Assembly: GCA_040220875.1 (NCBI GenBank)
Contig: JAVJVX010000005.1
Coordinates: 457,665 to 521,664 of the forward strand
From: Alphaproteobacteria bacterium
Lineage (GTDB): Bacteria > Pseudomonadota > Alphaproteobacteria > JAVJVX01
Length of the DNA: 64,000 bases
Reading direction: 5' to 3'
Part shown: positions 52,069-60,923 of the stretch, piece by piece
Layout: each line of letters begins with the position of its first letter
Numbering within the stretch: position 1 is the first letter of the stretch
Notes under the pieces: generated by a model
Seen by the model: the letters and a program-made list of their open reading frames with translations, nothing else
Database searches by the model: none
What the model was told of the DNA's origin: nothing
Position numbers and translations under genes: made by a program

Positions 52069-53426
52069 TCCGCCGCCCTTTCGCAGCCCAATATGCGCGG
52101 CTGGCTGCCGTCCATCATTCTGGCCCAGTGCGTAAAAAACTCGCGCTGGTTCTGTTCGGAGACGTCCTCGGTCGCGTACGCGCTGGCACCCAGCCAGGAA
52201 GCGGGCCAGGACCTGCGTTCATGCCCGGAGCCCATCTGGTAATTGAACGGGAAACGCCGGGCGACAGTGCCGCGCGCGCCCTCATGGGCGTAGGTCCAGT
52301 TCTCCATGTCATCCTGCTCGGTCAGCCCGCTGGGCCCCTGGTAACGGATCGCGTAGTGGCGGAGGACGTCCTTCACCTCCCGCGGCGCCTCGGCGGGAAC
52401 GAGGAAAATCCGCCAGACTTCTGTCTGTTCCGGTCCGTCGGGATGCCAGGTGCCCATGCTCATCACACCGTTGGAAAAGGAGACATTTGGGAAGATCGTG
52501 CCGCCATGTCCGAACCAGCGGGATTTCTCCCCGAGGCGCTCCTGGCGCTTGTAATAGGCCTCCCGAAAATACTCTTCGACGACCGGCATCTCCTGATACG
52601 TGGGCATATAGTCGTAATCTTCCTTGAAGAGTTGCCCGCGGATCGTGTGTCCCGTGCCCTTGATGCAGATATTGAGCTTGTGGGCCTCGCGCGCGGCCGT
52701 TACCGGGTCGTAAATATGACGGCCCCGCTGCCCGCTCGGCGACAGAATGATCCTGTCCACCGAGGCATGGCTCGGCTGATGGTAATAATCGCCGGCAAAG
52801 TTCTCGGCGCCGAATTTCCAGTTGCTGGGAATTTTCCATTTGAAAATCCCGCCACAAACCTCCCACGGCCCGTCCGACCCGTCGAAAAGATCGAGGTAGT
52901 CATCAAAATAAAAGAGAGCGTCGCCCATATACGTCTCGAAATCCGGCGCCTCGGCATCCCAGTTGGCCCAGATACTGCCCCGGTGATTATGAACGCGGGG
53001 GGAGATCAGTCCCCATTCGCGGCGATCGAGCTCCTCATGATAGGCGCTGGTGAGCTTGGGCACCTTGACGAGCGCGCCGTCATCGCCGAACACCCACCCG
53101 TGGTAGGGGCAAGTGAAATACTGCTCGTTGCCCTTGTCGTAGCGGCACACCCGCATGCCGCGGTGACGGCAGTTATTCAGGAGAACGTGGATCCTGCCCT
53201 GCTGATCCCGATTGAGAATGACCGATTCCTCACCCATCCGTGCGAGAATGAAGTCACCGGGACTGGGCACCTGGCTTTCATGGCCGATAAACAGCCATGA
53301 GCGAGTGAAAATCCGCTCCAGCTCCGTTTCGTAGATATTCCGGTTGAAGAAGACCTCCCGCGCGATCTCTCCGCGGGACAGGTTCACGATATCGCCCTCA
53401 TATTTCTGTTTCGCTGGCGGCATCAT
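52065..53426 (-). CDS. Aromatic ring-hydroxylating dioxygenase, alpha subunit
   Basis: A 453-residue Rieske oxygenase large subunit. The Rieske centre is LLNNCRHRGMRVCRYD (C-x-H) with FTCPYHGWVFGDDGA (C-x2-H). The mononuclear iron site is ENFAGDYYHQPSHASVDRII (D-x2-H-x3-H). The start is one of two adjacent ATGs (53426, 53423) behind a CAGGGA ribosome binding site. The gene follows a MarR-type regulator and overlaps the beta-subunit gene, so a complete terminal oxygenase is encoded. Ferredoxin and reductase are missing. The substrate is not predictable from sequence alone; benzoate-, salicylate- and biphenyl-type relatives share this architecture. Confidence 0.93.
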   Translation of the reverse strand: MMPPAKQKYEGDIVNLSRGEIAREVFFNRNIYETELERIFTRSWLFIGHESQVPSPGDFILARMGEESVILNRDQQGRIHVLLNNCRHRGMRVCRYDKGNEQYFTCPYHGWVFGDDGALVKVPKLTSAYHEELDRREWGLISPRVHNHRGSIWANWDAEAPDFETYMGDALFYFDDYLDLFDGSDGPWEVCGGIFKWKIPSNWKFGAENFAGDYYHQPSHASVDRIILSPSGQRGRHIYDPVTAAREAHKLNICIKGTGHTIRGQLFKEDYDYMPTYQEMPVVEEYFREAYYKRQERLGEKSRWFGHGGTIFPNVSFSNGVMSMGTWHPDGPEQTEVWRIFLVPAEAPREVKDVLRHYAIRYQGPSGLTEQDDMENWTYAHEGARGTVARRFPFNYQMGSGHERRSWPASWLGASAYATEDVSEQNQREFFTHWARMMDGSQPRILGCERAAE

Positions 53427-53547
53427 CAATCCCTGTTTCCGGTTTCGGCCGGCCCGCCCTGGCGCGCCGGCCATCTTTTACTTTGATATCTAAGAAAAAT
53501 AGGCCCTGGCGACGACCCTGTCAATTTCTGCCACAGGGCCGCTCACC

Positions 53548-54021
53548 CTACCGGGTCGCTTCGCGGACGGCCGCCTCGACCCGATTTCGAATGCGGATGA
53601 GGATCGTCAGGAGCGCGTCGATATCCTCGGCCGTCTCTCCCCGGATACCCGCTTCATTGGCGAGGCGCGGAATATCGCTCAGGCGTTCGCGAAGCGCCCG
53701 CCCCTTGCCGGACAGGAAAACGCCGATCCGGCGGCGGTCATTGGGATCGCGCCGACGGAAAATCAGCTTTCGACGCTCCATCACGCGCAGGGCGGCGACC
53801 GTGGTGGGCTCCGTCAGTCCCATCGTCTGGCTCAGCTCGCGCTGCGAGACCCCGTCTTTCTCCCACAGCGCGCGAAGAAAGAACCATTGGGCGGGTGTCA
53901 GGTCATGCTCGGCCAGGAGAACCCCGAGAATCCGGTTGAAGGCCCTGTGCGTCGCGCGGATCTGATAACCGACGCTTTTTTTCGGCGGCAGGTAGGTTTT
54001 TTTTCGCCCCATTCCGGTCAC
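53548..54021 (-). CDS. MarR-family transcriptional regulator
   Basis: A 157-residue winged-helix regulator. The DNA-binding core reads LAEHDLTPAQWFFLRALWEK, GVSQRELSQTMGLTEPTTVA and ALRVMERRKLIFRRRDPNDR with RRIGVFLSGKG (wing). Dimerising helices lie at both ends. It is upstream of and co-oriented with the oxygenase genes, 121 bases before the alpha subunit. MarR proteins usually repress until an aromatic ligand binds, so it is the likely regulator of the oxygenase-SDR operon. The ATG at 54021 is one option, and an ATG at 54012 also fits. Confidence 0.9.
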   Translation of the reverse strand: MTGMGRKKTYLPPKKSVGYQIRATHRAFNRILGVLLAEHDLTPAQWFFLRALWEKDGVSQRELSQTMGLTEPTTVAALRVMERRKLIFRRRDPNDRRRIGVFLSGKGRALRERLSDIPRLANEAGIRGETAEDIDALLTILIRIRNRVEAAVREATR

Positions 54022-54131
54022 GGGCTCCCTTTTCTGGTTCTGTCGCCCGCGCGGCGGGATCCGGCGCAGCTTAACGGTCGGGGCGGTCGAGTTCCATGAC
54101 GGAAATGCCGAATGGCGACGCGTGCAGGCGC

Positions 54132-54407
54132 CTAGATGCGCTTTTCATAGGGGTGAATGGCGATGCTCTCGAATACGCCCGCCTGGGTGAAGGGGTCATT
54201 ATCGCTGAAGGCCTTGGCCTCGTCATAGGAATCCGCCTCGATGATGAAAAGGCTTCCGACCATCCCGCCGCCTGCCTTGTCCATGAGCGGGCCCGCCGTC
54301 AGGAACTTAACCGGCTCGTCCTTGAGATAGGCCATATGAGCCTCGCGCGACTGCTGGCGGGCGGCCGCCCCGTTTTCGCTGTCGAGGCAGTAGATAGCAT
54401 AATACAT
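54132..54407 (-). CDS. YciI-family small protein
   Basis: A 91-residue ferredoxin-fold protein: MYYAIYCLDSENGAAARQQS, EAHMAYLKDEPVKFLTAGPL and VGSLFIIEADSYDEAKAFSD, with NDPFTQAGVFESIAIHPYEK as the family end. The conserved His and Asp match the YCII domain, which acts as a lyase or dehalogenase-like enzyme in some pathways (for example muconolactone-type or chlorohydroquinone chemistry). It is first in a leftward run with MarR and the oxygenase genes, so it may act on a ring-cleavage intermediate. The specific role is unproven. Confidence 0.87.
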   Translation of the reverse strand: MYYAIYCLDSENGAAARQQSREAHMAYLKDEPVKFLTAGPLMDKAGGGMVGSLFIIEADSYDEAKAFSDNDPFTQAGVFESIAIHPYEKRI

Positions 54408-54482
54408 GCGGTTCTCTCCGGAGGTTGGCGAACCGCCGGCGCCGTCTGGGCGCGGGACCGGCTCGCAGGTCTTGCTGTCCGT

Positions 54483-54530
54483 CGGATTTGTCCGCGGATT
54501 TGCCCGCGGATTTGCCCGCGGATTTTGTCA
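54483..54530. repeat. Four 12-bp tandem repeats
   Basis: CGGATTTGTCCG, CGGATTTGCCCG (twice) and a decayed CGGATTTTGTCA are contiguous. The array lies in the 191-base gap between YciI and the Crp/Fnr gene, with no coding frame of its own. Confidence 0.92.
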
Positions 54531-54598
54531 GAATCGGCGGCGAACACCAACCGATAAGAGCGTGGTTCGGGCAGACTCCGCCGGACCCGGGCGTGGCA

Positions 54599-55375
54599 TC
54601 ACCGGGGATCGATGGCGGCCCGGGCGAGGGCCTTGGGAGAGGCCGGCCGCTGTCGCAGGTAGGAGGTGTCGAATTCCGCCTGTTCGCGGAGCCTTTCCGG
54701 GGCAAGGATGTGGACTTCCCGGTCCGCGATCGTCACGAGCCCTCTTTTCCGGAGGGTCTTGAGCGTGCGATTGACATGCACGACCGAGAGCCCGAGCGTA
54801 TCGGCGACGAGCTCCTGCGTGAGGGGCATGGCGTAACGCTCTTCGCTGGCGTAGCCGAGCAATTCCAGTCGTTTTTGCATCTCGGCAAGGAAATGTGATA
54901 CGCGCTCCACCGCCGACCGCCGGCCCAGGCTCACCAGCCGCTCGCGAATCATGAATTCGTCCCGTGTCGTCGCCCAGGAAATTGCCATGAAAAGGCGCGG
55001 GTGATGCTGACAAAGATCCAGGACCATCTGCGGGTCGTAGGGCGTCACGGATACCTTCGTCAGGGCCTCGACCGAGAATTCGGCCCGGCGGAACAGGAAG
55101 CCGTAGAACCCGATGAAGTCGCCGGGAAGGATGAAATTGATGATCTGCCGTCGTCCGTCATCCAGCATCCGGTAGCTATAGGCCCAGCCGGCCGCCATCC
55201 AGTAACTGGCCTCGAATTCCCTGTCCTTCTCGAGAATGGCCTCGCCCGGCTGGAAATCACGGCGCTGGGCGCGCATTTCGCGCAGCAGCCCGACCTCCTC
55301 CCGCGACAGCGTGATGTATTTCTGGAGCTTGTTGAGCAGGGGATCGAGCGATCCGGAACCCGCGCTTCTGGTCAC
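54599..55375 (-). CDS. Crp/Fnr-family transcriptional regulator
   Basis: A 258-residue regulator with an N-terminal cyclic-nucleotide-like beta-roll (about 35-140, FQPGEAILEKDREFEASYWM with INFILPGDFIGFYGFLFRRA). A dimerisation helix and a C-terminal HTH follow (PLTQELVADTLGLSVVHVNR, TLKTLRKRGLVTI). It has only one Cys, so it does not hold an FNR-type iron-sulfur cluster. The start is GTG at 55375 with a strong GGGAGG ribosome binding site. The promoter probably lies in the very AT-rich stretch at about 55388-55412. Target genes are unknown; sodB is next upstream. Confidence 0.9.
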   Translation of the reverse strand: MTRSAGSGSLDPLLNKLQKYITLSREEVGLLREMRAQRRDFQPGEAILEKDREFEASYWMAAGWAYSYRMLDDGRRQIINFILPGDFIGFYGFLFRRAEFSVEALTKVSVTPYDPQMVLDLCQHHPRLFMAISWATTRDEFMIRERLVSLGRRSAVERVSHFLAEMQKRLELLGYASEERYAMPLTQELVADTLGLSVVHVNRTLKTLRKRGLVTIADREVHILAPERLREQAEFDTSYLRQRPASPKALARAAIDPR

Positions 55376-55488
55376 AGACCGCCTCCCGATATTATATCTT
55401 TTATATTATCCAAGAATGCCGCCTGCGATAGCTGGTGAAATCGGGCCGACCGAAGACACGACCCGGAACGTCCGGACACCGGACTCGA

Positions 55489-56151
55489 TCAGCCCACCAC
55501 GAGACTGGACTCGATCTTTTCCACTTCGCTGGCATCGATGGGCGAATGGTCTTCGACCAGACGAAGCTGCTGATTGGCGAATTTCCAGTTGATCAGGTGG
55601 TTGAGAAAGGCATCGACATAGGCGGCGCGCTTGTTGAGGTAATCGAGATAATAGGCGTGCTCCCAGACATCAGCCCCGAGAATTGGCCATTTGTCGTGGA
55701 TAAACGGCGGCTCCGCGTTCGGTGTTGACATGACCTCCACCTTTTCTCCGTTCCAGACCACCCACGCATAGCCGCTGCCGAACCGACCCGTCGCGGCCGC
55801 GCGAAAGGCCTCGTGGAATCTGTCCAGGTCGCCGAAAGCGCGATCGATTTCGGTCCCTATCCCGCCATCCGGTCGGCCACCACCTTCTGGCGACATGCTG
55901 GCGAAATAAAAACTGTGATTCCAGACCTGCGCGCCATTGTTGAATACCGACGCATCGTCCTGTTTTGTGGCGCTGTCGGTGATGATCTGCGTCAATTCGC
56001 GCCCCTCGTACTGGGTGTCCTCGATAGCGCGGTTCAATTTGCTCACATAGCCTTCATGATGGCGGTTGCGATGGACTCGCATCGTCTCTTCGGAAATGTG
56101 GGGCTCCAGCGCGCGGAACCCGTATGGAAGCGTGCCTAGTTTAAAAGCCAT
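55489..56151 (-). CDS. sodB: Superoxide dismutase, Fe/Mn family
   Basis: Converts superoxide to oxygen and hydrogen peroxide. The 220-residue protein has metal ligands in MRVHRNRHHEGYVSKLN, VFNNGAQVWNHSFYFASM and ADVWEHAYYLDYLNKRAAYV (D-x-W-x-H). FNNGAQVW, with Gln close to the metal in the N-terminal-half position, points to the iron type rather than manganese. FASMSPEGG replaces the more usual WNSM-type sequence. The N-terminus has no signal peptide, so it is cytoplasmic. The length is slightly above average because of a longer C-terminus. Confidence 0.92.
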   Translation of the reverse strand: MAFKLGTLPYGFRALEPHISEETMRVHRNRHHEGYVSKLNRAIEDTQYEGRELTQIITDSATKQDDASVFNNGAQVWNHSFYFASMSPEGGGRPDGGIGTEIDRAFGDLDRFHEAFRAAATGRFGSGYAWVVWNGEKVEVMSTPNAEPPFIHDKWPILGADVWEHAYYLDYLNKRAAYVDAFLNHLINWKFANQQLRLVEDHSPIDASEVEKIESSLVVG

Positions 56152-56245
56152 ACCTAATCAGCGCTCCTTTCCGTAACGTTAGTGAAGCTGCAGGTTTTTT
56201 CCGCCCGCCAGCCAAGCATGCCAGCCCAGGCCGCGCCTTTACATA

Positions 56246-56433
56246 TGATAGCCGCCGATTCTGATAGCCGCCGATTCCGGACCGGGCCGATCCCGTCTGT
56301 GAAGATTAACACAGGTAAATGTCGCGCTCGTCTCACCTCCCTAGGGTGCCCCAACGCTCTCAAGGACATGGCTCGGTCGCCTGGCTCTTAAGAGCATGAC
56401 GACTCACGATGAAGCATGACGACTCACGATGAA
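56246..56433. repeat. Two short tandem duplications upstream of the EF-hand gene
   Basis: TGATAGCCGCCGATTC is perfectly duplicated at 56246-56277. A 20-bp unit beginning GCATGACGACTC is perfectly duplicated at 56394-56433, ending just before the AAGGAGG ribosome binding site of the next gene. The 293-base gap 56152-56444 otherwise shows no gene and must hold divergent promoters for sodB and the EF-hand gene. Confidence 0.9.
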
Positions 56434-56444
56434 GGAGGCCAATC

Positions 56445-57227
56445 ATGAAAAGAAGGAAAATTTCAGCCCCCGCGATCGCTGCTGCCGTTGTCGCTGCCTT
56501 TGGCGTTGGCGCGCTGTCAACGCCCTTACTGGCGCAGGAGCAGGAGAACAACGAGCGGCGCGGTCTCTGCTGGCAACCTTTCACTGCAATTGACCAGGAT
56601 GGTGACGGTGAAATCAGCTCGGAGGAAATCGACGCGCGCGAACGCCTAGCGTTCAATCGGCTCGACGAGAATAACGACGAAATGGTCGATTGGCAGGAAT
56701 ATGTCGAGTGTGTCGCACTGAACCCCGGGGCGACGGCAGAAACACCGCGTGATCCCTATGTCGAAGCGCGCACTGAGGAAGAGTTCCTCGGCATGGATCC
56801 CAACAACGACGGGAAGGTCACGCTGAGCGAGTACATGGATTACTCGCGCAAGGCGTATGACGATGCCTTTCGCTATAACGAAACGACACCCACTCTTCAA
56901 CTTTACGCCGAAAGCATGAAGGGCTTGTCCTACGACCCGATGGCGGCGGACGTCGACGAGGACGAAAAGATCTCCCAGGAAGAGGCGGCGACAGATGTCT
57001 TCAAGCGTTTTGGTTCGCTTGATACCGATTTCGACGGGCGGATCGAACCCTCGGAATGGATCCAGAAAGAACGTCGCGCCGGCGCCAAGGAACGCTTCCA
57101 GGCTCTCGACCTTAACGATAACGGCCGGATCGAGCGGTCGGAATACCGCCTGACGGAGCGGGTGCGCGCGAAGGACCAGGATCTCCCCTCGGCGCACTGG
57201 ATGTACCGTTCCTACCAGTACTACTAA
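56445..57227 (+). CDS. Secreted protein with six EF-hand loops
   Basis: A 260-residue exported protein. The signal peptide spans residues 1-31 (ISAPAIAAAVVAAFGVGALS, ending LLAQ). Six EF-hand loops follow: DQDGDGEISSEE, DENNDEMVDWQE, DPNNDGKVTLSE, DVDEDEKISQEE, DTDFDGRIEPSE and DLNDNGRIERSE. The second and fourth depart from consensus at the Gly position. The ATG at 56445 has an AAGGAGG ribosome binding site. The end is Tyr-rich (MYRSYQYY). The protein probably binds calcium in the periplasm or outside the cell. Its function is unknown, and it is unlike the three-loop EF-hand protein at 38343. Confidence 0.85.
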   Translation: MKRRKISAPAIAAAVVAAFGVGALSTPLLAQEQENNERRGLCWQPFTAIDQDGDGEISSEEIDARERLAFNRLDENNDEMVDWQEYVECVALNPGATAETPRDPYVEARTEEEFLGMDPNNDGKVTLSEYMDYSRKAYDDAFRYNETTPTLQLYAESMKGLSYDPMAADVDEDEKISQEEAATDVFKRFGSLDTDFDGRIEPSEWIQKERRAGAKERFQALDLNDNGRIERSEYRLTERVRAKDQDLPSAHWMYRSYQYY

Positions 57228-57295
57228 GCCGGAAATCCGTGTCGGACGAAAAGGCTGGGTCCCGCCCCCCAAAAGCCCAGCCTGACTTCCGGCAG

Positions 57296-57331
57296 GGCCG
57301 CCCCGGAGCTCCCCCGGCTTCCGGGGCGGCC
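57296..57331. repeat. Long inverted repeat after the EF-hand gene
   Basis: GGCCGCCCCGGA (57296-57307) and TCCGGGGCGGCC (57320-57331) form a perfect 12-bp stem with a 12-base loop. A smaller pair (GGCTGGG and CCCAGCC) lies at 57253-57282. There is no T-run, so it may be a rho-assisted terminator or a regulatory hairpin before the dehydrogenase gene. Confidence 0.6.
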
Positions 57332-57449
57332 ACTTCCGTCGGCACCGACGGGTGCCCGTCCCCTCGTCCAGTCTGAACAGTCGCGCCGGCAGCGTCGGCG
57401 CGATCGCCGCGACCGGAGAACGCCCGGGAGATAAATCCGGGAGACAAAT

Positions 57450-58724
57450 ATGGTGAAAACTATCCAAACGAAGGAAACCACGCGCGAAAAAGATATTCGG
57501 GACTGCATTGACCTGTTCGTTGACCGGGCCACGGATCGCGCCGGCATCCCGGATGATTTGAAAACCATACTGACATCACCTCACCGCGAGGTGGCCTTTG
57601 ATCTGCCCCTGAAACGCGCCAACGGATCCATCAATCTCTTCCGCGCCTTCCGGGTACAGCACAACCGAAGCCGCGGCCCCTTCAAGGGCGGCCTGCGTTT
57701 CGCCGCTGGTGCGGCCTCTGCCCATTTCCGGGCACTGGCGTCGGCGATGACCTGGAAATGCGCCCTGGTGGATATCCCGTTTGGCGGGGCAAAAGGTGGT
57801 ATTGCCTGCGCGCCGGACGATCTGTCCCTGGATGAGCTCGAGACACTGACCAAGAGCTTCGCGCGGCGCCTGGACGGGCTGATGGGCGAAGATATGGACA
57901 TCCCCGCGCCTGATATGGGCACCGGCGCGCGTGAGATGGCCTGGATTTACGACGCCCGGTCACAGACCGGCGACTCACCCGGGGTGGTGACGGGAAAGCC
58001 GCTCGAAATTGGTGGATCCCACGGGCGCGAGTCCGCGACCGGACGGGGGGTGGCCATGATCACAGAAAAGCTGCTGGCCGAGGAAGGCCGAAAGCTACGG
58101 GACACACGGATCGCCTTGCAGGGTTTCGGCAATGTCGGCCGGCATGCAGCACACGCGCTCGCGGCGAAGGGCGCACGGCTGATTGCCGTGACCGACAGCC
58201 GGGGCGGGCTGCATAATGCCCGAGGTCTCGATATCGAGAGGCTGATCGCGGCCAAAATCGGAGACCCGCCCTGCCCGGTTGCGGAGGCCGATGTGCCGGG
58301 CGAAAAAATCACTGCCGACGACATTATCGGCCTCGAGACGGATGTGCTTATTCCAGCCGCCGGACAGCACGTCATCGACGAGGACAATATGAACGAGGTC
58401 TCGGCCAGTTATATCGTCGAGGGTGCGAACCTGCCCACCACCTGCAAGGCCCATTTCGCCCTTTGCCACAAAGGGGTCAAGATCGTCCCCGATATTCTGG
58501 CAAACGCGGGCGGTGTGACGGCCTCATATCTCGAATGGTGCCAGAACAAGCAGCGCTTTCGCTGGACCGAGGAGAATGTGGAGCGGGAGTTGAAGCGCCA
58601 CCTGATGCAAGCCTGGGATGCCGTCAGAGAAAAAAGCCGGACCGAGGGGATCGATGACCGCGAGGCGGCCTATGCCATTGGCGTCGCGCGGGTCGCCGCG
58701 GCAACCCGGCTTCGCGGGTTTTAA
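57450..58724 (+). CDS. Glu/Leu/Phe/Val dehydrogenase (glutamate dehydrogenase-like)
   Basis: A 424-residue NAD(P)-dependent amino-acid dehydrogenase interconverting an amino acid with its keto acid and ammonia. Motifs are RSRGPFKGGLRFAAGA, ALVDIPFGGAKGGIACAPDD (catalytic Lys region), MGEDMDIPAPDMGTGAREMA and GSHGRESATGRGVAMITEKL. The Rossmann motif is IALQGFGNVGRHAAHALAAK, and VEGANLPTTCKAHFALCHKG follows. Length and motifs fit the 420-residue GDH class. The substrate could still be another branched amino acid. A GGAGA-type ribosome binding site precedes the ATG at 57450. Confidence 0.93.
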   Translation: MVKTIQTKETTREKDIRDCIDLFVDRATDRAGIPDDLKTILTSPHREVAFDLPLKRANGSINLFRAFRVQHNRSRGPFKGGLRFAAGAASAHFRALASAMTWKCALVDIPFGGAKGGIACAPDDLSLDELETLTKSFARRLDGLMGEDMDIPAPDMGTGAREMAWIYDARSQTGDSPGVVTGKPLEIGGSHGRESATGRGVAMITEKLLAEEGRKLRDTRIALQGFGNVGRHAAHALAAKGARLIAVTDSRGGLHNARGLDIERLIAAKIGDPPCPVAEADVPGEKITADDIIGLETDVLIPAAGQHVIDEDNMNEVSASYIVEGANLPTTCKAHFALCHKGVKIVPDILANAGGVTASYLEWCQNKQRFRWTEENVERELKRHLMQAWDAVREKSRTEGIDDREAAYAIGVARVAAATRLRGF

Positions 58725-58748
58725 CTTATCGGCCGGTTTCGGCCGGGG

Positions 58749-60923
58749 ATGACATCCATGACCAGCGGCCCGGAAGACGAAGAGATATCACCGCTGGACA
58801 GGCCAGAGGCCGTTTGGCGCCGGGTCGGGGCGGACCGGGCTGCCGTCGTCACCGATGGGGGGCCGTATTTTGCCCTGATCCGCGAGGCGCTGCTGAAGGC
58901 CCGCCATTCGGTCCTGATCGCCGGCTGGGACATTCATTCCGATACCCGGCTGCTGCCCCATGATCCGGAAGATGGCGCGCCGATCGAGCTGGGCCCGCTG
59001 CTCACCCATATCGCGCGCCGCAACCCGGAGCTGAAGATCAGGCTCCTGGTCTGGGATTATTCCGTCATGTATGCGGCCGAGCGGGAGATCCTGCCCAGTT
59101 TCCAGATCGGCTGGCGCACTCCCGCGAATGTCGACTTTCGGCTTGACGACCGACTGCCCGTGGGCGCCAGCCATCACCAAAAAATCGTCGTGATCGATGA
59201 CCGCCTGGCAACCTGCGGCGGCCTCGATCTGACCATCCGGCGCTGGGACCGCACGGCCCACGACCCGCACGACCCCGACCGCGTGGACCCCGACGGCGAG
59301 CCCTACGGCCCCTACCATGACGCCGTCATGGTGGTTTCGGGCGCTGCGAGCCGGGCGCTCGGCGATCATCTTCGCGACCGATGGGCTGAAGTCACGAATG
59401 AGAGGCTTGCCGCCGCGCCTGAAGACGGGGACGAACTCTGGCCGCCGGAGTTGATACCGGATTTCGAGAATATCGAGGTCGCCCTCTCACGCTCCATGCC
59501 GCCGTTTCGCGGGCGTCCTGAAGCGCGTGAGATAGAGAGCCTGCTTCTGGCGGCCATACAGGCCGCAAAGAGCGCGATCTACATCGAGAACCAGTATGTC
59601 ACGGCGGCCGTGATCGCGGAGGCGCTGGAACGGCGGCTACAGGAAAATCCGGCGCTCGAGGTTCTGATCGTCTGCCCGCGCGACTGCCATGGCTGGCTTG
59701 AGAACAGTTTGATGGGCGAAGGCCGCCGCCGATTTCAGCGCTACATGGAAGCTGCCGGGCTCGCCCGGCGTGTCCGGCTGGTCTACCCGGCGGTGCCCGA
59801 TGGCGATGACGTCTCGCCGATCATGGTGCATGCCAAGCTGATGATGGTGGATGACCGGCTCTTCATCCTGGGGTCAGCCAATCTGAACAATCGCTCCATG
59901 GGTTTCGACAGCGAGATGACGCTAGCCCTTGCCGCCGATACGCCGGCCAGGCGCGAGCGCCTTCGCCGGCTGCGCACCCGGCTGATCGCACATCTTCGGG
60001 GCGTCGAGGCGGAGACGCTCGAGCCTCTCGCCGATCAATCGATTTTCCGCCTTGCCGGCCTGGATGACGCGGCCGAAACATCGGGCAGCCCAGGGCGGCC
60101 GCTTCTCCCCGTTCCACCGGCGGCGGAGGACCCCACGCAGGAACAGTTCGGCAACTGGCTGCGCCCGTTGGGAGATCCCGAACGGCCGATCACGGCCGAC
60201 CAACTTCTGGACGGGATGGGCCGACAGGGACTGGCGCGCCGGCCGCCGCCCCGCTTTCTGCTGATCGGCCTCGGGATCGCGCTGGCGCTGCTTCTGCTTG
60301 CCGTCGCCTGGCATCTGGTCGCGGGGCGGATCGGGCTGAGCGCCGAGAGCCTTGGCGCGGCGCTCACCGGCCTTCGCGGCGCACCTTACGCGCCCCTGCT
60401 GGTGACGGGCGTATTCCTGCTGGCGGGCCTGGTCTCGCTGCCGGTCAATCTTCTGATCATCGCAACAGGCTTCGCCTATGGCCCGGGCTGGGGATTTGCC
60501 TACAGCACGCTGGGCAGTCTGGCGAGCGCCGCCCTTCTCTACGGCCTCGGGCGGGCGCTCGGGCGACAGCGCCTCGACGCGCTGCTGGGCCGCCGCATGT
60601 CCAGCCTTCGGCGGTTCCTGTCGAAAAACTCGCTGATCTCGGTCACCTTCCTGCGTCTCCTGCCGGTGGCACCCTTCTCCGTCGTCAATCTTGTGCTGGG
60701 AGGCATTCGGGTGCGTTTTCGCGACTATCTGCTCGGGACGCTGATGGGACTCGCGCCCGGGCTTTTCGCCCTCTCTTTCTTTGGTGAAAGCCTGCTCGGT
60801 ATCATGCGCGATCCGTCTTCCGGCCAAATTTCCCTGGCTGTCGGTATTCTTTTCCTCTGGCTCACCCTGTCCTGGATAATGCAGAAAGCCGTCCGCCGTA
60901 TCTTTGACAAACGGCAGTCATGA
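58749..60923 (+). CDS. Phospholipase D-like protein fused to a VTT (SNARE-associated) membrane domain
   Basis: A 724-residue fusion. The N-terminal PLD superfamily half (about 20-425) has two intact HKD motifs: SHHQKIVVIDDRLATCGGLD and VHAKLMMVDDRLFILGSANL with NNRSMGFD. This is the pattern of cardiolipin synthase-type phospholipases. A linker leads to helices from about residue 495 (FLLIGLGIALALLLLAVAWH). The DedA/VTT domain (LLVTGVFLLAGLVSLPVNLL, LRLLPVAPFSVVNLVLGGIR) follows, associated with lipid flipping. It overlaps an endonuclease/exonuclease/phosphatase gene by 4 bases. A role in phospholipid remodelling is inferred. Confidence 0.92.
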   Translation: MTSMTSGPEDEEISPLDRPEAVWRRVGADRAAVVTDGGPYFALIREALLKARHSVLIAGWDIHSDTRLLPHDPEDGAPIELGPLLTHIARRNPELKIRLLVWDYSVMYAAEREILPSFQIGWRTPANVDFRLDDRLPVGASHHQKIVVIDDRLATCGGLDLTIRRWDRTAHDPHDPDRVDPDGEPYGPYHDAVMVVSGAASRALGDHLRDRWAEVTNERLAAAPEDGDELWPPELIPDFENIEVALSRSMPPFRGRPEAREIESLLLAAIQAAKSAIYIENQYVTAAVIAEALERRLQENPALEVLIVCPRDCHGWLENSLMGEGRRRFQRYMEAAGLARRVRLVYPAVPDGDDVSPIMVHAKLMMVDDRLFILGSANLNNRSMGFDSEMTLALAADTPARRERLRRLRTRLIAHLRGVEAETLEPLADQSIFRLAGLDDAAETSGSPGRPLLPVPPAAEDPTQEQFGNWLRPLGDPERPITADQLLDGMGRQGLARRPPPRFLLIGLGIALALLLLAVAWHLVAGRIGLSAESLGAALTGLRGAPYAPLLVTGVFLLAGLVSLPVNLLIIATGFAYGPGWGFAYSTLGSLASAALLYGLGRALGRQRLDALLGRRMSSLRRFLSKNSLISVTFLRLLPVAPFSVVNLVLGGIRVRFRDYLLGTLMGLAPGLFALSFFGESLLGIMRDPSSGQISLAVGILFLWLTLSWIMQKAVRRIFDKRQS

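Noticed and set aside
54483..54530. CRISPR array.
   Set aside because: Repeats are 12 bp, contiguous, without spacers, and no cas genes occur in the window. The 24-bp copA repeats were rejected for the same reason.
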